This document shows, piece by piece, positions 29,501 to 41,624 of a stretch of DNA of 64,000 nt. Each line of letters starts with the position of its first letter. The first letter of the stretch is position 1. The stretch comes from Viola odorata (lineage: Eukaryota > Streptophyta > Magnoliopsida > Malpighiales > Violaceae), in contig OY829542.1 of assembly GCA_963691705.1 (NCBI GenBank), positions 23,050,579 to 23,114,578 on the forward strand. Direction: 5' to 3'. A program made the translations under genes and the position numbers. The notes below the pieces were generated by a model. The model was given only the letters and a program-made list of their open reading frames with translations. It ran no database searches and was not told the DNA's origin.

Positions 29501-30070
29501 GTGAAAGTAGTGTAGGTGCCGACATTTCGAATGAGCAAAACGGGTCCTGTGGGACAAAAATAAAATTTTAAGTGCAAAGTAACCTGTACGTGTAAGAAAT
29601 TTACAGTTCGTATAAAAGAAAAAATTATGACAAATGGAAATCATGGCAACAAGATAAATAGAGCCACGACAAAGCAGATATGATCATGATGCATGTGCTG
29701 GGCTCTGATTCTGACTTTTCTCACTGGCTTGAACTGTTCCCGGATGATACCATGAAAAGGTCCCTAAAGTGACATCCAGCGTCCCGATTCCTTGCGAAAT
29801 CGTGTAACCTTTCGACTATCTTTAGGGGTTCATCCTAGTTGGGATTGGTGAACACGACCCAGGACATGTGTCGTAGGGCGTCACTACTACCCTCCTAATT
29901 TGGTAATTGTCCCCGGGGTGTAGGGCACTATGAAATGCATATGACAATTGATATCAAAGCGAATAAATAAACAAACCAACAATTTATCAAAGCGGGTAAA
30001 TAAACAAATAAACACCTCTAAAAAAATAAAACCGGCTCCGACCCTAAAGTCCCCAGTGAAGTCGCCAAAC
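29501..30070 (+). other. 3' non-coding end of an Ogre-like element
   Basis: No open reading frame is supported. The segment ends with GTCCCCAGTGAAGTCGCC, a signature I associate with the end of the internal region of Ogre/Tat-type elements, directly before the LTR that starts at 30071. Confidence 0.55.
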
Positions 30071-33003
30071 TGTCGCGCCCCGAAAATTTTAAAAATTCAC
30101 TAGTGTATGACGAATCTGAGACCTTACGATGCTCGGTATAAAAGGACCCCTTGCAACATGCAATGAAGTCGCCACCCTAATTTTGTCTCTAGGTTTAGGG
30201 AACCTAATCGTCATGGCATAAAAAATAAAATAAATAAAAACTAAAGGCACAAAAAAGGGGTCTAAACCCAAGACGAAGGTTCAGGGTCGTATTATGGACT
30301 CGGGAAGGTGTTAGGCACCCGAGTCACATCCGAAAATGGTTATCGATTGATAGGAGAGGTGTTTAAAAGTTGTTTGATAAAAATGCGTTTTAAAAGGGGG
30401 CCCTCAGAGGAATCGTCACTTTAGTCTTTTCCATGATCGGGACCGTTCAGGAATAATTAATCGTTGGACGGGGTTACCGTTTTCAAGACCGATCGATTAT
30501 TCCTGACCGTAGCGTGATGGGACTGAATTTTCCGTAAGACTGAATGAGCGCCCTCTTTTCATCATCGGGCCATGCATGATTAAATTAATTACTATGTGAT
30601 TCTATCATGGATAGCTGGGTTGATTTTAATTCTAGCAATTCTATATATCATGCCTACGATTAATATTTACGGAAAAGAGTTGAATAAATAAAAGGGAAAG
30701 AAAGGCGTACTTTCAAGCGAAGCTTGAATTTTAAACCTACAAAATGAGAGTGTTAGTGATAGCTCAAAAAATAAATAAGTAGTTTATGAATGCGAGAATT
30801 TAAATAAACAGCAAAAAATTAAACAATGGTTTGACGAGTACGAAGAAAAAATGGTGATTTGACACATACAAAAATTTAAATGATGATTTGATAAGTGCAG
30901 GAAAATTTAAATGATGATAGTGCATGCGAGAAATTTATATGATGACAGTTGATAAGTGCGAGAAATTTAAATGATGATTTGATGCGTACGAAAATAATGC
31001 GAGAAATTAAATCATGATTTGATGAGTGCAAGAAATTTAAATGAGGATTTGATAAGTGCGAGAAATTAAATGATGATTTGATGCGTACGAAAATTTAAAT
31101 GATGATTTGACGAAAAACTAAATAGTTGATGATTTGTAGAAAATTAAACAGGTGATATTGAAGAAAATTAAACAGTTGATGATTTGCAAAAATTTAAACA
31201 GTTGATGATTTGCAGAAAATTAAACAGTTAATGATTTGCGAGAATTAGAAATGCGACCGACCATATAGGCGGTAAATTAAATAACTGAATTTAAATTGCG
31301 GAAAGTAAATTGTGAAGAATTAAAGTGCGAAGAATTTAAACAGTTGATAGGTACAGAATTTTAAAGCGACAATACGAAAAAAATAGTCATACGAAACATA
31401 CGAATATTTTACGAAAAATACGATCCGAGGTATCGGAAAGAATGAAAATGGGATGGGGCCCAACGTGAAAAATAAAAGAAATAGGCCAGGAACTATTCCT
31501 GGCCCAAAAATCACATTTTAATGGTGACTTTCTTCCTCCCGCGTGAATATCCCAACATGGCACTATTCATCGTCATCTTCCTTGGTCACCGACGCTACTG
31601 CTGGCGACCAAGGTCCGCCCAACCGTGGACGAAACAGAAAACTTTCGTACCGAGATGCTCGTCTCCTCGACGGCTTCCCGACCGTACGAACCTCGACTCT
31701 CGGTTTAAACCGTGCCGAGTTTAATTTCGAAAAAATGACGAAAATGATAATTACCGAAAACTAATTAATTCGCAAGATTTATCTAACGATTAAGCAAATT
31801 AAAAGCATGTATTTAATCTATGGCATATATAGGAATTATTGGGATAAATATAAGCAATTTTTTTGATCAAAATGATAATAAATAAATTAAGGAAAGACAG
31901 CGCATAAATAAAATGAAGGAAAAGCTTGAAAAAGCTTACTGAAATGCTTGAAACTAAGTGGCGACTATCGCTCAAAATGAGCAATCCGTCCAGAGGGAGA
32001 AGAAGCAAGGCTTGGTCGTGAATTTGTGTCTAAAAATAGAGAGGGGCAGTGGCCTTTTATAGGCCAAGATCCGCATGAAGGGAGTACGCGACGGTGCGCG
32101 TGGAGGAGGGAGAGCGTGCGCTGGCGGGGCTAGGGCGTCGAGGTGGCGAGGCTAGGCTGCCGGTGATGATGGTTGACGGAACAGGAAGCGATGGGAGCAA
32201 GCAGCTCGGTGGTTTGCTCCACTGCTGCGTCGCTTCTACGGTACATGTGCACTATGCACGCTTAATTGGAGGGTCGTTGATCTGGTTGACTTTCCTCGGT
32301 CAACCAGATCAACGGTGATGATCAATTGTCCCTTTAATTCTATTTAAATGGCCTCGAGCCATTTTTGTGAACAAACGTTCCGAATTTTCGAGCCAAAAGT
32401 GCCAGCGCGTAGAGAAAAATAAGATGAGTTTAACAGCCTACAGCGAATGAAGAATTTTTTTCATTTAATGTGTTTATTTTCTCGTTCGGAAACATGAAAT
32501 GTTCGGACGAAAAATAAATGACGTTATGACGAAAACTACGCGAAACGAAATTGGTCGGCGTGAATGAAAAAAAGAGTAGGTAATAGTTGATGAAAAACAT
32601 AACGCATTCGAGCTATTGTCCGCGCGAACTTACTCGGGTCCAATAAAAGCTCGTACAAAAATAATAATAAAAAATAAAAATGCTAAAAAAATGTGATAAA
32701 ATACTAAAAATCCTAAATTTTATGCGATGACCTAAAACGAAAAAATAACTAGCAAATGACTAACGGATAATTAAAAATATGATTTTTAAAGCTGAAAATA
32801 TTAATGATAATAATAATGAAAATACGTGACGAAAAATTAAAAATGCGATTTCGAACGCTGACGATGACAGTGATGATGATAAAATGCGATGAGAATTTAA
32901 AAATACTAACGATAGTAAATTAATTAAAAATGACAGTAAGTTGAGTGAAATAACGGAAATGATAAATTTAATTAAAAACGGCGTCAAAATTCGGGTATCA
33001 ACA
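30071..33003 (+). repeat. Long LTR (about 2.9 kb) of an Ogre-like element
   Basis: The left end reads TGTCGCGCCCCGAAAATTTT and the right end AAAATTCGGGTATCAACA; TGT(C/T)G...CAACA and CCCGAA...TTCGGG form an imperfect inverted repeat, as expected for LTR ends. The sequence is AT-rich with a degenerate tandem-repeat part, no gag or pol coding sequence and a TATA-like TTTTATAGG near 32054. Athila pol starts immediately afterwards, so the element inserted into the Athila-like copy. The exact right boundary is uncertain by a few bases. Confidence 0.65.
30840..31250 (+). repeat. Degenerate about 30-bp tandem repeat in the Ogre-like LTR
   Basis: GATGATTTG followed by variable GATAAGTGCGAG or GATGCGTACG and AAATTTAAAT recurs roughly a dozen times with unit lengths of about 26-37 bp. 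Confidence 0.75.
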
Positions 33004-33540
33004 CAAACTAACCACTACCGTTATGGACATTTAAAAGAAGATGAGATACGTTACTGCCAAAATCAAAGAACTAAATCAAGGCCTATTCCCTCCTCAAATA
33101 GAACCTAACCTCAAGCATAATGTCAGTGGAGGAAGACTTGACTTCCAAAGCATCTGATGTATTATTTGGTAGGCCTTTCCTCAGGACTGCTAGGGCTAAG
33201 ATTGATGTGCATGATGCAGCTATCACTTTAGATTTTGATGGCGAGACTAACCTTCAACATGCTTGATGCCATGAAATATCTTGTTGATTTTTCCCGTGTT
33301 AATTTTATTGACATCATCAATTCAATTATTGAACTAATCTTTGATTTTGATACTAACGATTGTTTCGAGCTTGCCCTTGACAAGAGTATTACACATGAAG
33401 TTTTAGAGGAACTAAAAGACTAGATGGTAGTGTCGCAAGACTAGAAATATTGCTTTGTTGATCTAGATGCTTGTGATTTTATTATTGACAATTTCAATCC
33501 ATTAGAACTACCCATTACTCACTTTAAACTTGCCTCCTTT
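33004..33540 (+). pseudogene. pol: Athila-like protease to RT linker remnant
   Basis: The phrase VLFGRPFLRTARAKIDVHDA and the following DFDGE are typical of the segment after the protease. A frameshift near 33240 leads to an open piece, MLDAMKYLVDFSRVN, and DLDACDFIIDNFNPLELP. Multiple stops occur. Nothing here could be translated as a whole. Confidence 0.78.
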
Positions 33541-35515
33541 ATTATGCAGGAACCTATTTTGGAGTTGAAAACTCTCCCCACACATCTCAAATATTCATAT
33601 TTAGGAGAGAATGAAAAACTCCCTGTCATCATTTCCAGCAATCTCACTCCTTGTGAAGAACGAGAGATTATTTATGTACTCAAAGAATTCAAGGAAGCCA
33701 TCGAATGGACCATTGTAGATATCAAAGTACTTTCACCAGCCCTTTGCACTCATCACATCCACTTGGAAGAAGAAAGCAAATATGTACGCCAACCTCAGAG
33801 ATGGTTGAACCCACCAATTATGGATGTCGTTAAGAAAGAAATTCTGAAACTTCTGGACATTGGTGTGATGTATCCCAACTCCGATAGCACTTGGGTTAGC
33901 CTATTCAGGTCGTCCCTAAGAAGATGGGTATCACTATTACCATTAGACAAAATGGAGAGTTGATTCCTACACGCATCCAAAATGGCTGGAGAGTTTGTAT
34001 TAACTACCGAGGTTAAATGTTGGCATAAGGAAAGACCACATACTTTTACCTTTCATTGACTAGATGTTAGAACATCTCACGGGCAAGACGCATTACTACT
34101 ATTTGGATGGGTACTTCGGTTTCCACCAAATTCCAATAGCCCTCGAGGATCAAGAAAAGACCACATTCACTTATCTCTTTGGCACTTTTGCCTATAGGAG
34201 AATCCCCTTCGGCCTCTGTAATGCTCCCGTAACTTTTTAGAGATGTATGGTAAGTATATTCTATGAATTCTTCGAGAACGATGTTGAGGTATTTATGGAT
34301 GATTTTACCATTGATGGCAATTCTTTTATCGAGTGCTTGGCTAATTTGAAAAAAATCTTGCAAAGATGCGTTGATACAAACCTAGTACTTTATTATGACA
34401 AATGCCACTTCATGGTGGATTAAGGTCTTATTCTTGGCCATCTTGTCTCCCAAAAAGGTATCGAAGTAGATAAAACTAAGATTGAAGTCATTGAATCTTT
34501 ACCTTACCCTACTTATGTTTGGGAAGTACGTTCGTTTCATGGTCATGAAGGATTTTACAGGAGGTTCATCAAGGACTTCTAAAAAATACTCAACCATGTG
34601 TAAATTGCTACAGAAGGACACATACTTCATCTTTGAAGATACTTGCAAATCTGCGTTTGACTTGCTAAAAGAGAAGTTGATATGAACACCCATCATTAGA
34701 GCACCCAACTAGAATCTCCCTTTCGTGATCATATGCGACACTAGAAATATGACAGTCGGCGTAGCCTTAGGCCAGAAGCAAGATCGCGAAACATATGTCA
34801 TATTTTACGCTTGCTACACCACAATTGAGAAATAACTTCTTGCTATAGTTTTCGCTTTAGATATTTTGACAATATCTTTTGGGAACCAAAGTCATTATTT
34901 TTTCAGATCATACAACGCTGCGATGCCTCATGATCATGGTAGATGCTAAGTCGTGACTCATTAGATGGATACTAATATTCTAGGAATTTGACCTAGAAAT
35001 CAAAGACAAGAGAGGAGCCAAAAATCTTGTCGCAGATCACCTCAGTAGGCTCCCATTGAAATAAAACAAAGCCCAACTCCCATTAGAGATACCTTTCCTG
35101 ATGAACAATTATGTCTTACCCATGCTATACATTCTTGGTATGCTGACATCGCTAATTTCTATGCCACCGATTCTTTCCCTACATATTCCACACCCTTTGA
35201 GCGCTAACACATTAGGAAACATGCTCAGTATTATATATGGGACAACCCATACCACTAGAGGCATATTTCCAACCAATTGGTGAGGCGATGCATCAACTCT
35301 GAAGAGGTACATTTTATCTTGAAATTCTATCATCCCATGACATATAGTGGACATTTTGGTCCTAAGAAAACAACCTTCAAAGTCTTGGAAGCTGGTTTCT
35401 TCTGGCTGATAATTTTCAAAGACAATTATCTATTTTGCCATGCCAACCAAAGCTGCCAAAAGACAAGTAACGTAGGAGCAAGACAGTAAATGCCCCTTAC
35501 TGGTATTCTATCATG
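33541..35515 (+). pseudogene. pol: Athila-like reverse transcriptase and RNase H, decayed
   Basis: LELKTLPTHLKYSYLGENEK marks the RT entry, followed by LTPCEEREIIYVLKEF, KEILKLLDIGVMYP, IPFGLCNAP and the active-site block EVFMDDFTIDGNSF. The catalytic FMDD variant is the form Athila uses. LGHLVSQKGIEVDKTKIEVI is the thumb. Stops and frameshifts appear every 50-200 bases. The RNase H part (34700-35060) and the integrase zinc-binding part (about 35280-35480) are recognisable only in short blocks. Confidence 0.82.
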
Positions 35516-35564
35516 TGAAATCTTCGACATATGAGGTATTGATTTTATGGGTCCGTTCCTTAAC

Positions 35565-36159
35565 TAAGCATGGCAATGAGGTGAGGATTCGCAGGTATTG
35601 CCATACCCATCTCTGGCCCGGTACATGGAATCCATCCCCGTCCCTCGAATTGTTTCTTCTTCAAATTAATTGTACTCCTTTAGTTATTTTTATTGTCATC
35701 TAATTAGTAATTACTCACGTTATGATATGGTTGTTTCTTACAACAATATATATTTTTCTTATTAGATAAAATATTGAACAGTGAACATATATGTCCACAA
35801 TATTCTTAATAATATCATATATTAAAGTAATAATTAATCGTAATATTACTAATATGTGTTGTATTTTTAATAACTAATGGTATAAGTTTATATGTATAGT
35901 TAATTAATGACATGACTATTACAATAACATAATATCCTCACTAAAATTTTATAGTTTTTTTACTAAAATAATTATTTTCCCTCATTATTATATATAATGG
36001 TATTTTCCTAAATAATATTACGAAAGGTACGAGTACGGGGGCGAGGATGGGTAACCGGGGTGGGGAATCCCCGACCTCGAAAAATCCTCGGTCAAACCGG
36101 GGAAATCCCCTCCCCGAATGGGGCAGGGAGTGCCAGGGCGGGGAAAATGGCCATCCCTA
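35565..36159 (+). mobile_element. hAT-type MITE (595 bp) in the Athila-like integrase
   Basis: The ends TAAGCATGGC and, inverted, TAGGGATGGC match at 8 of 10 positions. The outer parts are GC-rich, the middle strongly AT-rich. Flanks TCCTTAAC (35557-35564) and TCCCGAAA (36160-36167) look like a decayed 8-bp target duplication, the size hAT elements make. Removing the block rejoins the Athila integrase at GIDFMGPF / PKLFGNIYILLAVDY. No transposase is encoded, so it would be non-autonomous. Confidence 0.7.
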
Positions 36160-36985
36160 TCCCGAAATTGTTTGGTAATATTTATATTCTACTAGCAGTT
36201 GATTATATGTCCAAATGGGTCGAGGCAAAGACGACCAAAATTGACGAATCCAAAGTTGTTGTTGATTTCCTTAGGACTAACATTTTTAATAGGTTTGGCA
36301 CTCCTCGAGCACTTATTGCAACCGTATTGATAGAGAAACACACTTTTGCAACCATATTGTCACTAACATCTTGAACAAATATGATGTGACTCATCGCGTC
36401 TCCACAACTTATCATCCACAGACCAAAGACTAGGCTAAAGTGTCCAATCACGAAGTTAAATCTATCATCGAGAAGACGGTAAATCAATCACGAAAAGATT
36501 GGAACCTGAAGTTGGACGATGCTTTGTGGGCATATTGAACCACTTTCAAAACACCCATAGGAATGACACCTTATCCACTTCTCTATGGCAAGTCGTGTCA
36601 TCTCCCTATTGAAATTGAGCACAATGCATTTTAGGAAGTCCGTAGAGTCAACATAGATATCGGAGACGCTAGATCACATAGATGACTACACATCCAAGAG
36701 CTCGAGGAGCTCCGAAATGAAGCCTATGAGAATGCTCTTATCTACAAAGCCAAGAAGAAGGCTCACCACGATAAGTTAATTTCTCCTAAGTATTTTGCTC
36801 TAAGATAAAAAGTTTACTTTACAATTCTAAGCTTAGGATCTTTTCTGAAAAATTTAAATCTCGCTAGATGGGACTTTATGTTATTACTAACGTTTATGAT
36901 CATAGCGCAATAGATATATAAGATGTAGATCAAGGCAATATTTTTAAAGTTAACGGCCATAGGTTAAAGTCTATTTACGAATGAT
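36160..36985 (+). pseudogene. pol: Athila-like integrase core and C-terminus, decayed
   Basis: NIYILLAVDYMSKWVEAK and VVDFLRTNIFNRFGTPRALI belong to the DDE core. Later HRVSTTYHPQT-like and [19 protein letters not shown] blocks can be followed through frameshifts. The region of the second catalytic Asp is disrupted by a frameshift. The end VNGHRLKSIYE is typical of Athila pol. Confidence 0.8.
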
Positions 36986-37948
36986 TTTGCCCTATCACGG
37001 TCGACGAACATGAGGTGGTAGAGCCACCACACCAGGAGTAATATCACCATCTGATGTCTAGCCTGAGATTGAAAATGAGGCCCTCTGTGGAAGGCAACCC
37101 ATATTTTAATCTTTCATTATTTTCTCCTTTTAAATTTTCTCTCTTTTCTTTCTTTCAAATTACACCTAGATTTTATTTTCAATTTTTTTATTCTGTCCGA
37201 TTTCTTTGATTTTGATTTTGATTCGATATTCTTTTGATTTTTGAATTTGATTCTTCCAAGGATTCAAGTTTTTCTTTACAGTAGGGATATCATGCCATAT
37301 CCACCCCGCTCGTGTTTCTTGGGCCCCATAGAAGCGATGTGCCACATCAGAGAAACACGCGGAAAGACTCAAAAGAGAGTTGACAACTTATTTAATGTTA
37401 TGCAATGGTTATATTTTTCTCCACTTAAATTCTTCTCAATCTCAAAGCTCTTCTCACCCAGCACACTTGCAACTTTCCTCCAACAAACCTTTCATCTTCC
37501 AAAACACAATCATAACCGCTACAAAGAAATCCTCTTCCTCAAAGAAAAGTAAACGCTCCACCACTACTGCTCTGACCATCGCTATCACTCCACCTATTAT
37601 ACCCCTTACCCAGGTGGTACTTCCTACCTCGACAACCACAGTCGCCGCTCCAACCATCAAACTCACCCAAAAACCCCAAACTTATAACCCTAGCTACCAC
37701 TGCCGGACCCATAGCTCCTCTCCCAGCTTTGGTCACTCTAGCACTTGCGGCTGAGCAGGTCACTACGCTGCTTAATGTTCTTGCCCCCGTATGTCGCCCT
37801 TACGCCTAAATTTCTCCCTCCAAACAGTTGTTGCCCTCTACTTCTATAGTCATTCTTCTGCCACGACCCTCCAAGTTTGATTCTCCTCCGATAAAGAGGA
37901 AGGAAATTCTTGTGATGAAGATGAGCCTTCATCTGGTTTCTCTACCCA
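36986..37948 (+). other. Athila-like region downstream of pol, with a Ser/Thr/Pro-rich open stretch
   Basis: After pol come pyrimidine-rich sequence and, from about 37500, a plus-strand open stretch rich in Ser, Thr, Pro and Lys (ATKKSSSSKKSKRSTTTALT). In Athila elements an additional ORF follows pol, and this could be its start with the ATG changed to ATA. The evidence is weak. GypsyE is inserted at 37949. Confidence 0.35.
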
Positions 37949-39355
37949 TGATACAATCCTAAGAACCTCGCAAACCCTAGTAAGGTTAATGGGTGAAGTG
38001 CGAGCAACCAAAGGGCTAAAGGACGCAAGGGAGCACGCCAAGCGAGCCTTGGAGAGTCAAGTGAGGCTAGCGAAGACTCATAGGGCAGAATTGAAGGTCA
38101 GCGCATGAGGGAGACACACGCTAGGGCTAGCGATGCTCGAGGCATATACGTATAAAGATACAATGGAGTCAAGGCGAGCCAAGCGGTTGGAGATCAACTC
38201 CGATCGGACTTCTGGAAAAAATACAAGACCCTTCAGTGTGTTAGGAAGGTTGTGGTAAAACTTCACATCAATTGGACGAAGGGTTAAAAAGTTAGCCCTA
38301 GTCAACTTTCAGTCAAGCGCAAGGCGCGCGCACAAGGACATAGGCGGATTGACTTCGAGCCAAAACGTAAACCACTCAAGAGTTTGGACTAATTCCAATT
38401 GGAATATGATTCTAAGTCCAAGGAGCAGTTCGGGATCAAGTTTGGGCCAGAACACACTAGTAGAATCGAAGATTGCCCAAGGAGAGTTCTCATCGGACAA
38501 GGAGACTTCAAGTCAACTACGACTTGACTAAGTGAGCGACTTCAAGCTTAGTCAAGATTCGATCAAGGAGAGGAGTCTCGTGAGAGTTAGATAGAGTAAA
38601 TAATTTGTATTTATTTTATTTAACTAATTAAGTTAGAGTTAAGTTAGAAGTAGGACTTCTAGTCTTAGTAGAATTAGAACTTGTAATTAAACTAGTTTTG
38701 TAACTCTTGTACATTGGTGCCTATTTAAAGGCAGCAATCCTCATTAATGAAATTAATTAGAGTTTCCACAAATTTCATATACCAAAATTTCCGTTCCCTT
38801 TTTTACTTCTTATTCTCTCGATTCCGGAGCAAGCCGTTCTTGTGTAACTTACTCGTGGACTCGGTTAGGGCGTGACTCATGTGGAATTTGTGAATTCAAG
38901 TGTGGAAGGTGCGTGGGGAGTGTGATGCTATTCGTTGATCAGATAGTGTGCTCATGGACTTGAGTGTGTTCATGGATTCGAACGAAGAACTTCCATAGAC
39001 TCGGCGTTGGTGCTTCGAGCGTGAGAAACCATGGACTCAATTTCGACTTGGGATTGTGGATTCAATCTCGGAGGGTGAGACTTACAAGTGGATCTCTTAT
39101 AGGTTGCGATCCTTGGTGCTGGCCAAGTGTTCGGTGTGTTAGTAGGTGGATTCCTCTAAGGTTTGTTAGGGATGAACGAGGCGAGTAGACTCTTGCCTAA
39201 CCTCACTTCATCAAAGACTCAGAAGAGCAAGTCTGAAGGTGGATTCCTTCAAAAGCAAGCTCTAAGGTTGGATCTTACGATATAATTCCGCATGCCGAAC
39301 CTATCGAAGAACCAGATCATCACTCTACGCATCCCAGGCAAGTAGGATCATATCA
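37949..39355 (+). repeat. GypsyE 5' LTR
   Basis: This 1407-bp LTR starts TGATACAATCC and ends ATATCA. Its first 750 bp recur at 53301-54029 as the 3' LTR with roughly one difference in ten bases in the stretches I compared, so the element is old. A TATA-like CTATTTAAAGG lies near 38722. Confidence 0.85.
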
Positions 39356-39375
39356 GTTGGTAGCGGAGCACAACG
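39356..39375 (+). promoter_or_regulatory. GypsyE primer-binding site (degenerate)
   Basis: TGGTAGCGGAGC directly after the LTR matches the usual complement of initiator tRNA-Met, TGGTATCAGAGC, at 10 of 12 positions. Confidence 0.55.
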
Positions 39376-39609
39376 TGTTCAAGGTTCGGTTATCCTAATC
39401 TATCTTTAAATTTCTGTTTTGTTATTTCGATTAAAGTCAAAGTCGATCTAGGAGTCCAGGTCTTGTTGCGTCTTGTGTAAAAATAAAATGAGTCGATTTA
39501 TTTGTGTCTTTATTTATTTAAGTCTAAAAGAGAGTCATAAAAGAGTCATAAAATTGCCCACAAAAGTGTCTTTTTTTTGTTTTGTTTGTTTAAAATTTTG
39601 TCAAGAGTC

Positions 39610-40235
39610 ATGGTGGATCAAATAAGCGAAGAGTTGTGCCGAGAGGTGATTTCCCTAATGTGAAATCTCAATGTGAGGTTTGATGAGGTAGCACAATGGA
39701 GATAAGAGACTAATGATCGCTTAAGAAGGCTAGATGAGAGGCTTGTCAGCGGCATGCCAATTGGCCAAAACCCTAGAAGTCTCCAAGGAGGAAGTGTAGG
39801 CGAAGGAGAAGGAGACCGTGAGGAGGTCAATAGTGAAGCGAATGGTTCTAGACAAGAGAACAATGATGAGCGATGGTATGAGGAAGTCGAGCGAGAGGAA
39901 GAAGAAGAATGCCTAAGAGAGGAAGAATGGTACAGAGAGAGGAGGCGGTTTGAAGGCCGAGTCGATGGGAACCTCGGGAGCATCAAGATGAAGATACCCT
40001 CATTCGAAGGGAAGGATAGCCCGGACTCATATCTAGAGTGGGAAAGGAAAGTACAATCTATTTTCCTTTGTCATAATTACTCGGAGGAGTAGAAGGTCAA
40101 GATAGCCTCGGTGGAGTTTAGTGGTTACCCCGCTCATTGGTAGGACGCACTAAACCAAACAAGGATGCGAGTTAGAGTCGGTCCGATTGTAACTTGGGAG
40201 GACATGAAGGCGTTGATGAGGCAGCGGTTTGTGCC
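39610..40235 (+). pseudogene. gag: GypsyE gag, first half (split by TatF)
   Basis: ATG at 39610 (MVDQISEELC). A coiled, Glu/Arg-rich segment (EEVEREEEEECLREEE) precedes the gag domain start KIPSFEGKDSPDSYLEWERK. In-frame stops replace codons at about 39661, 39703, 40090 and 40141; the last two look like a Gln and a Trp codon. The protein is cut in MRQRFVP by the TatF insertion and continues at 52137. Confidence 0.88.
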
Positions 40236-40738
40236 TGATAAGATTCAATGTCGTGTCTGATCAGAACGACGGTGATCGGCGTCGGATGTACCTGCAAAGC
40301 GCCGGAGGGGGGGCTCCGGCGTAGACACTCCGATGCCTAAGTCAGTTCGGGGGTACAAAGTAACAAGAGGTTCTGCTGGGTGATCTCGATCTTACCTTAT
40401 GTTTAAAAAAGTGAGGATATTTATAGGCCTCGATGGCGATACCTGGCGATAACAGTCCAGGCGATGTCTGGTGATGACGTCACGAGCGATGCCAGCGGGT
40501 GACGTCATGAGCGATATCTGACGGGGTTGCCGGGAGCGATAACCTCGCGGTTCCCTAGGATGAGATGGTGTCATGCGTACAGAGACGCGTGAGTCCCCCC
40601 TCCGCTGATGTCGACCATCCTAGGAATCCTTTGCTGATCCCTAGGCGATATGAAGATATACTACGGGACTTATAGGAATCCGTCCCGGCAGTAGCCGCAA
40701 GTGTAGTAGCACCGTGAGGGTTGTCTTGATTATTATCA
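40236..40738 (-). repeat. TatF 3' LTR
   Basis: 503 bp, with TGATAA and TTATCA ends. It contains the same features as the 5' copy at 51630-52131. Next to it, at 40739-40775, is the shared 3' boundary (minus strand GGGCTCGTTTTCAGTTGGGC). Confidence 0.95.
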
Positions 40739-40775
40739 TAAGCCCAACTGAAAACGAGCCCGAGTGTTTACCAAG

Positions 40776-41183
40776 GGCTATTGTTCCTTCCACGATGGGA
40801 TCCCTTCCCTTCGAACGTTCGGGTTCAGAGCGTCGTACTAGTCTGAGGATCTATTTTCATGGGCGGTCGAACGTCGCTATCCGTCTGGAATCAGTAGAAA
40901 TGGGTTTCGCAGACACAAGTGTTCTTTCTTTCCTTTTCGCTTGGCGGAGTCAATCTTGACACGATTTACACTAACATCTGTCGATGACTGGTGCAGCCTT
41001 CGTGCCACGACCGTTTATGATATCACATGCCTTTGTATTCCCCATGACTTTATTTCACGTCTTTCTCAAGTTCCAAAACTCTTAGCAAGACAGGGACGTC
41101 AATCGGGGTTTATCGCTATTTGAGGGTAACGGGATGATTCACCTTTTACGGACTTTTTCTTTGGAGGTTCATCCCTCGAAGCC
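40776..41183. other. TatF segment between 3' boundary and aORF-d promoter
   Basis: I see no gene. It aligns loosely with 27340-28220 of TatA but lacks the 209-bp duplication. Confidence 0.5.
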
Positions 41184-41190
41184 TATAAAT
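41184..41190 (+). promoter_or_regulatory. TATA box of TatF aORF-d
   Basis: GCCTATAAATCTG gives TATAAAT 57 bp before the ATG at 41247, as in TatA. Confidence 0.65.
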
Positions 41191-41246
41191 CTGGGAGTTT
41201 CCTTCGTACAGGCTCATCTCTTCCTTTGCTTTCATAAACTTCCCTC

Positions 41247-41624
41247 ATGGATCATCTGACTAAAAAAATTCTCCTCTCCAAGGGCCATACTCTCAAGAAC
41301 CTTAATGACAGTGACATAGGGTTCTTGGAGAATATGTTGATTAAGACTTCCGAGGACATCTTGGAGTTGCAAGGGATACTGACCCCACTCCATTCCAGGC
41401 TGGGAGTTATATCTCTGGAAGATTTCACTCCTCTAGAGAGCGTGTCGAAGCTGGCTGCCTCCGTCGCTCGGATTCAAGTGGTGATCGCCATGCTGCAGGA
41501 GCGCAAGGATATGCTGGGGTGCTGCCTAAAGGGGATGAGAGCCACCTCCCATGATCTAACCCTGATCATGGATTCCCTGAGAGACCTTCCCGTGACTCCC
41601 GAAGATGCTGGCTTTGACGCGTGA
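41247..41624 (+). CDS. TatF aORF-d: conserved 125-residue antisense protein, unrecognised
   Basis: An intact frame that starts MDHLTKKILLSKGHTLKNL and ends EDAGFDA, colinear with the 129-residue TatA protein and clearly homologous throughout. Conserved positions cluster in helices (GFLENMLIKTSEDILEL, VSKLAASVARIQVVIAMLQ, CCLKGM). No cofactor or catalytic motif is visible. The gene is antisense to TatF gag-pol and next to its 3' LTR. The two copies sit in independent insertions, so the frame has been maintained across element generations. Confidence 0.78.
   Translation: MDHLTKKILLSKGHTLKNLNDSDIGFLENMLIKTSEDILELQGILTPLHSRLGVISLEDFTPLESVSKLAASVARIQVVIAMLQERKDMLGCCLKGMRATSHDLTLIMDSLRDLPVTPEDAGFDA

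Larger units (their letters stand above)
33004..37948 (+). mobile_element. Athila-like Ty3/gypsy element, internal fragment, heavily decayed
   Basis: Plus-strand pol remnants (protease-side linker, RT, RNase H, integrase) match the Athila lineage. The left end is cut by the Ogre-like LTR, the right end by GypsyE, and a hAT-type MITE splits the integrase. No LTR of this element is in the window. The density of stops and indels makes it the oldest layer. Confidence 0.85.
37949..40235 (+). mobile_element. GypsyE, Ty3/gypsy element, 5' part
   Basis: Contains the 5' LTR (37949-39355), a degenerate primer-binding site and the first half of gag. TatF is inserted at 40236, with GTGCC duplicated on each side (40231-40235 and 52132-52136). 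The gag type suggests a chromovirus, but without RT the lineage is not fixed. Confidence 0.88.

Noticed and set aside
31521..31764. Short plus-strand ORFs within the Ogre-like LTR
   Set aside because: They overlap each other in different frames, have no recognisable motif and lie in LTR sequence.
37380..37754. 124-residue Ser/Thr/Pro-rich ORF as a real gene
   Set aside because: Low complexity, no conserved start and position after a ruined Athila pol; at most a remnant of an Athila extra ORF.
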